Below, one piece after another: positions 60,542 through 64,000 of a stretch of DNA of 64,000 nucleotides. A model generated the notes under the pieces. It searched no databases, had not been told where the DNA came from, and saw nothing but the letters and a program-made list of their open reading frames with translations. The stretch's first letter is position 1. Each line of letters opens with the position of its first letter. The translations under genes were made by a program, and so were the position numbers. This DNA comes from Entoloma clypeatum (taxonomy: Eukaryota > Basidiomycota > Agaricomycetes > Agaricales > Entolomataceae): positions 2,604,001 through 2,668,000 of the forward strand of contig OY751488.1 in NCBI GenBank assembly GCA_963565915.1, given 5' to 3'.

Positions 60542-61454
60542 ATGCGTTCCATGCTGCCCTCCAATCTATCGCCATATGATATCCTTGGAATTGACAAGTC
60601 AGCTTCTACCGAGGACGGTACGTCTGCCAACTTCCCATGCCTTGGCCTGGGTTTCTAACGACGCGATATCTAGTCCGCAGAGCATACAGACGAAAGGCCC
60701 TTGAAACCCACCCAGACAAATTGGATGCAAAGGCCAAACAGGAGGAGAAACTGTACACGGAGGACCAATTTCGAAAGGTTCACCAACGCGACTGATTTTC
60801 GTCGTTTATAGTACTAATCTCCAGCAGGTTTGCGACGCCTTCGAAATCTTAGGTGACCCGCAGAAACGTCAAGTAAGTTCTACCTCATGGTAAATGAAAT
60901 ATTTACCGACATGATGTCAATTGTTCAGGCGTATGATTCTAGTCGGAAACTCCAAAGTTGGAATAACTTGACGAGGTCTGAAGAATTGGATAGAAGGATG
61001 AAGGAGAGGCAGGAGTGGGCGCGAAAGCAGGCAGATTCAATCAAGTCGCAAAGTACGACCCGAGAATCAGATCCGTCGAAGCAATGGACGCAGAAACAAG
61101 AGGAAGAACTGAACTATTCAAAGAAAACCATAGAATCTGATCGACTCAAGCTCCTCTTGAAAGAGAGGCAGGAGTGGGCACACAAGCAGCAGGAAGAACA
61201 CAGAAAGCGAATGGAGTCTATCAGGGAACACCCACAACCGCAGGACCTCCCTCATCAGGAGTTAGTAACAAAGTTGGTGAACGAGATGGCTGAAGCGCTA
61301 AATGACGCAATTCCGGGCTGGCTAGAAAGGAAAAGAAAGGCGGAGCAGGCAAGTAGTTGCAAGTCAACCCCCCATCCCATGAGCTGAAGTACCTCATTTC
61401 TTGCAGATCAATGCAGAGCAATCTTTGAAGGCAGAGCTGGCTAGTCGGAAATGA
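60542..61454 (+). CDS. J-domain protein (DnaJC17-like size), coiled-coil C-terminus
   Basis: ATG at 60542 or, nine bases later, 60551 (MLPSNLSPYDILGIDKSAST). The J domain reads RRAYRRKALETHPDKLDAKA with HPD intact, EEKLYTEDQFRKVCDAFEIL and GDPQKRQAYDSSRK across three short introns. Beyond it the protein is a charged helix containing a repeated phrase, RMKERQEWARKQ and LLLKERQEWAHKQ, then NEMAEALNDAIPGWLERKRK, ending QSLKAELASRK after a last intron. It lacks a Gly/Phe region or zinc finger, so it is a class C J protein. It would recruit Hsp70 to a specific partner through the coiled coil; the partner is unknown. Confidence 0.8.
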
Positions 61455-61595
61455 TGTACAACATCTGGGCGAGATGGATGGATCGTTTACCATATGCGTT
61501 TGGATACCCAGGAAACATTGACGCAAGTGCGTATTGTAATTCGTCTGTAATGGAGTTTCATTTGTTGCTTTAGTTTTGTCGATGTATACCATACC

Positions 61596-62207
61596 TTATT
61601 CGACCCCGAAAGCTTTCAATCTACTCTTCGCAATGCGCCCGACGTCATAGAGTGCTCTCCGCAATTCCGCCTTCCATTCCTCGTTGCTTTCGCCGATGAT
61701 ACCCAGGTCCGAGAGACTAGGATTTGTGGGAGAGAGGGAACGGTCAATTTGGAGGAGCTCCTCCATCTCCTCTGCGACCGCCTGTCGACTTCTTCCATTC
61801 ACAAAAGTGATGTATCGCAGACCGGGGTATTTTGTTTCATAACAGGCGTTGAGGTGTGCGAGGCGTGCGAGGACCTCTGGAGGCGTCGGTGCAGCAGTGT
61901 GACCGCCACTTTGCTCCTTTGCACTCAAGTTGGATAGATTTCTCGTTTCGCCGATGCGAGGGTGACCTGAGATGAACTCGGATTGTGCAGATATGTCCCA
62001 ATGGCCGATTATCGCAAGTGCAGAGTCAACGAGGTCCGAGTAGGAAGTTAAAGGTGGTCGAGTCGACAAGATCGCCGCGAGATGGGGCTCAAGTCGATCG
62101 ATGAGGATCGGTGAATATTCGAAAAGTGTTGACAATGCTCCTGCGAGAGGGGATTCCGGGCCCAGGGTGCCATTGGAAATAGCTGGCAATTCCGGTAGGC
62201 CTGCCAT
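61596..62207 (-). CDS. OHCU decarboxylase (urate degradation to S-allantoin)
   Basis: Intronless. The start MAGLPELPAISNGTLGPESP at 62207 is preferred; the frame is open to 62261. ALSTLFEYSPILIDRLEPHL and SALAIIGHWDIS precede the signature FISGHPRIGE with the catalytic His. Then come PPEVLARLAHLNACYETKYP and GLRYITFVNGRSRQAVAEEM, with ELRRALYDVGRIAKSRLKAF at the end. About 203 residues fit the family. The enzyme decarboxylates 2-oxo-4-hydroxy-4-carboxy-5-ureidoimidazoline, the third step from urate to S-allantoin, and supports use of purines as a nitrogen source. It is often peroxisomal, but the C-terminus (FGVE) shows no PTS1. Start codons are 73 bp apart from the divergent dehydrogenase gene. 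Confidence 0.88.
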   Translation of the reverse strand: MAGLPELPAISNGTLGPESPLAGALSTLFEYSPILIDRLEPHLAAILSTRPPLTSYSDLVDSALAIIGHWDISAQSEFISGHPRIGETRNLSNLSAKEQSGGHTAAPTPPEVLARLAHLNACYETKYPGLRYITFVNGRSRQAVAEEMEELLQIDRSLSPTNPSLSDLGIIGESNEEWKAELRRALYDVGRIAKSRLKAFGVE

Positions 62208-62280
62208 TTCTCTCTTGACTAGACGGTGGTACTGGATTAAATAACAAACCCGGCCCGGCATCTCGTTTCACTTCATCGAT

Positions 62281-63137
62281 ATGGCTACGACTCACTTTTG
62301 CTGGGGAATCATATCAACTGGACGGATTGCGGAATCTTTCGTGAAGGTCTGTCTCAAAAAGCTGTCGATGTCATGCCTGACTTATGCACACCCTAACAGG
62401 ACTTGCTTGTTGACCCTAAATCGTTTGTCCGTTCGATCATTCATATGCATTGCCTAAGTTACTTTTTACATATCGTGCAGGCGTGGTGTACATGATGTGG
62501 TTCACAGAGTCGCAGCTGTGGGATCGCGTAGCCTAGAAAAGGCTCAGGCGTTCATAGATTCCATAATGGGAGGGGACAAATCCATTGCAGCTTATGGATC
62601 ATATGAAGAAGTTTACGCCAGCAAGGTCCAATCATCTATACCCGAGTATCGAAATCGCTAATGCAAATTAGCGCTTAGGATGTTGACGCGATATACATCG
62701 GTAGGTTTTTAACTCGCAGCGCAATCCAATTCTTCTGCATCTTCATGCCGTTTTGTCAAGGAACTCCCCATACCTACCACTATGAGAACGCCTTAGATGC
62801 CATTAAAGCTGGAAAGCATGTCCTCTGCGAGAAACCTGTCACTTGTAATATCGCAGAACTACGCTGCCTTCTCCAGGCTGCTGGGGAACATGGCGTATTT
62901 TTTATGGAGGCGTTGTGGACGCGGTTCCAACCGTTGACTCTTGAAGTCAAGAAAATCATTGAAGAAGGCTCGTTGGGAAATTTTGACCCATTGTATAGGT
63001 TCGCCGTCAAGGAGGAGGAGGATATGTACTCCCTTAGTAGTCGAACGCGTTATTTGCACATATTATTCCCCGAAACACACTTTGCGCCAGGCTGTCATGC
63101 CATAAAGTCATGGACACACATGTTTTCGACATGTTAA
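62281..63137 (+). pseudogene. truncated Gfo/Idh/MocA NADP-dependent dehydrogenase (dihydrodiol/D-xylose dehydrogenase-like)
   Basis: MATTHFCWGIISTGRIAESF is the Rossmann start. Exons continue GVHDVVHRVAAVGSRSLEKA, FIDSIMGGDKSIAAYGSYEE, VDAIYIG and TPHTYHYENALDAIKAGKHV, then LCEKPVTCNIAELRCLLQAA (EKP with the family Lys) and ALWTRFQPLTLEVKKIIEEG. After GSLGN the conserved sequence is lost; the frame runs through unrelated codons to 63137. The family needs a further 180 residues or so (the substrate and oligomerisation half), and none is found before the next gene at 63222. The N-terminal half alone would bind NADP but not act. It is either a truncated gene or one whose 3' half was deleted. The 5' half has no visible lesion. 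Confidence 0.7.
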
Positions 63138-63221
63138 AATCATTCCGTTATCGACCACCACAGCGTCCCCGACTCTAGATACCCTTCTCGACTTTCAGAG
63201 CTCCTGACGCTCAGATCACTC

Positions 63222-64000
63222 ATGGCCAAAGCACCTTGCGTCTTTTTCAAAATGGGAAGGTGTAGCAAAGATGATTGCGCTTTTGACCATTCCTTCCACG
63301 CAACTTCCGAACCCTCAGGTACGTTCGGCGATCTGTTTTGAGGTTTCTGCTCACTTTATCGAATAGCTCGAAATGATGTCAATAGCTCCAAGTCTTGTCA
63401 CTACTGGAGCTCACGCACATGCAAAAGAGGCAATTCTTGTCCATTCCTTCACGTAAATGCAGCCGGCCACAGCGATGTCCGCCTTCAGGATGGTTCTTCG
63501 AACGCGTCGGGCGACGACAACGATCATCAGAGGGCTCCCCGGACACCAGTTGGTTCATCGCCTTCCCCTGGATCTACCCCCAACGACGATTTCGTGGCAA
63601 GAGGGCATGCACCTCCCGAAGACACGGAGGTTTTCCCTCCAGGATCTACAGAATCACAGGAGCTTGACATTCAGGATAGTCCATCTGTTGCTGAAGATGA
63701 ACCAGCGTACGAACACGCGGATGCGTCTCATTCTAATCAAGATACCTCCATAGACCCTTCGGAAGTACTGGCATCACCTGTAGAAGACAACATCGGTTCC
63801 GGACCTTTTCAACGAGACGTTGGGAAAAACACTGGGCCGAACGTATTTGAGGATTCTGGGGAAACTACAGACTTCAACCAAAAATCCGCACGTGGGATAG
63901 ACAGTGACGGCGATTTTCCTGATGGGAATGATATATCAACCCAAGCCGCCACACACGAGCTCGACCATCCCTACTTGTCAGATACACTAGCGCTTGGCCC
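63222..64000 (+). CDS. CCCH zinc-finger protein, 3' end outside window
   Basis: ATG at 63222 gives MAKAPCVFFKMGRCSKDDCA with FDHSFH, a CCCH finger (Cx8Cx5Cx3H). An intron (about 63319-63365) leads to RNDVNSSKSCHYWSSRTCKR and NSCPFLH, a second finger (Cx7Cx5Cx3H). Beyond is a long acidic, Ser/Asp/Pro-rich region without domains (SPSVAEDEPAYEHADASHSN) that stays open to the window's end. Paired CCCH fingers bind RNA in mRNA processing and decay factors or, in some fungal proteins, act in chromatin regulation. No closer assignment is possible from this part. Confidence 0.75.

Noticed and set aside
1..64000. CRISPR arrays, rRNA or tRNA genes
   Set aside because: No regularly spaced direct repeats, rRNA-like segments or tRNA B-box and cloverleaf patterns were noticed; a tRNA scan was not possible.

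Overview
The window reads as a piece of a filamentous basidiomycete (Agaricomycete) nuclear genome. Genes are dense, lie on both strands, and are split by many 45-60 bp GT-AG introns. The gene content fits: a Ste50/Ubc2-type adaptor carrying C-terminal SH3 domains, a subfamily-C-like GH45 endoglucanase, a Crinkler-type NTPase-nuclease protein and a Ty3/gypsy retrotransposon. All genes were identified by reading translations by eye; no database search was run. Exon boundaries are inferred from splice consensus and reading-frame continuity.

Left part (1-17.6 kb). A 5'-truncated BRAP2/Etp1 RING ubiquitin ligase gene and a Ste50/Ubc2 MAPK adaptor gene converge. From 4.6 to 14.7 kb lies an accessory stretch with an apparently intact Crinkler (CRN) gene among broken copies of housekeeping genes: the N-terminus of SDA1, a nearly full-length DNA polymerase delta catalytic subunit (POL3) with a nonsense codon and an inverted 3' end, and an internal piece of lanosterol synthase (ERG7). 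A J-domain protein gene and a decayed tandem repeat follow.

Middle (18-33 kb). A large Pro/Ser-rich protein of unknown function (minus strand) and an unusual possible dioxygenase-fold protein (plus strand) were once close divergent neighbours. A complete 9.8 kb Ty3/gypsy-type LTR retrotransposon has inserted between their start codons. Its 398 bp LTRs differ at one position and it has a perfect 5 bp target duplication (GTGAC). It carries an extra module of about 400 residues, made of four diverged repeats, between the gag zinc knuckle and the protease. Its integrase is split by a frameshift.

Right part (32.9-64 kb). This is mostly conserved housekeeping: IPI3 (60S ribosome biogenesis), a TMEM14 protein, a PQ-loop transporter with two apparent frameshifts, KEI1 (IPC synthase subunit), an eIF4E/4EHP-type cap-binding protein, MsrB, tropomyosin plus a tandem tropomyosin-like gene, a DUF2408 protein, a CLC chloride channel, MED4, a dual-specificity phosphatase with a decayed tandem copy, a GH45-like endoglucanase, a broken aminotransferase, a complex I 21 kDa subunit, an Nup1/Nup153-like nucleoporin with a RanBP2 zinc finger, CDK7/Kin28, a second J-domain protein, OHCU decarboxylase, a truncated Gfo/Idh/MocA dehydrogenase and the start of a CCCH zinc-finger gene. 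Many pairs are divergent with 38-130 bp between start codons, so promoters are very compact.

No tRNA, rRNA or CRISPR array was recognised. Single-base frameshifts (PQ-loop gene, ERG7 fragment, aminotransferase) could be real decay or assembly error; the sequence alone cannot decide.
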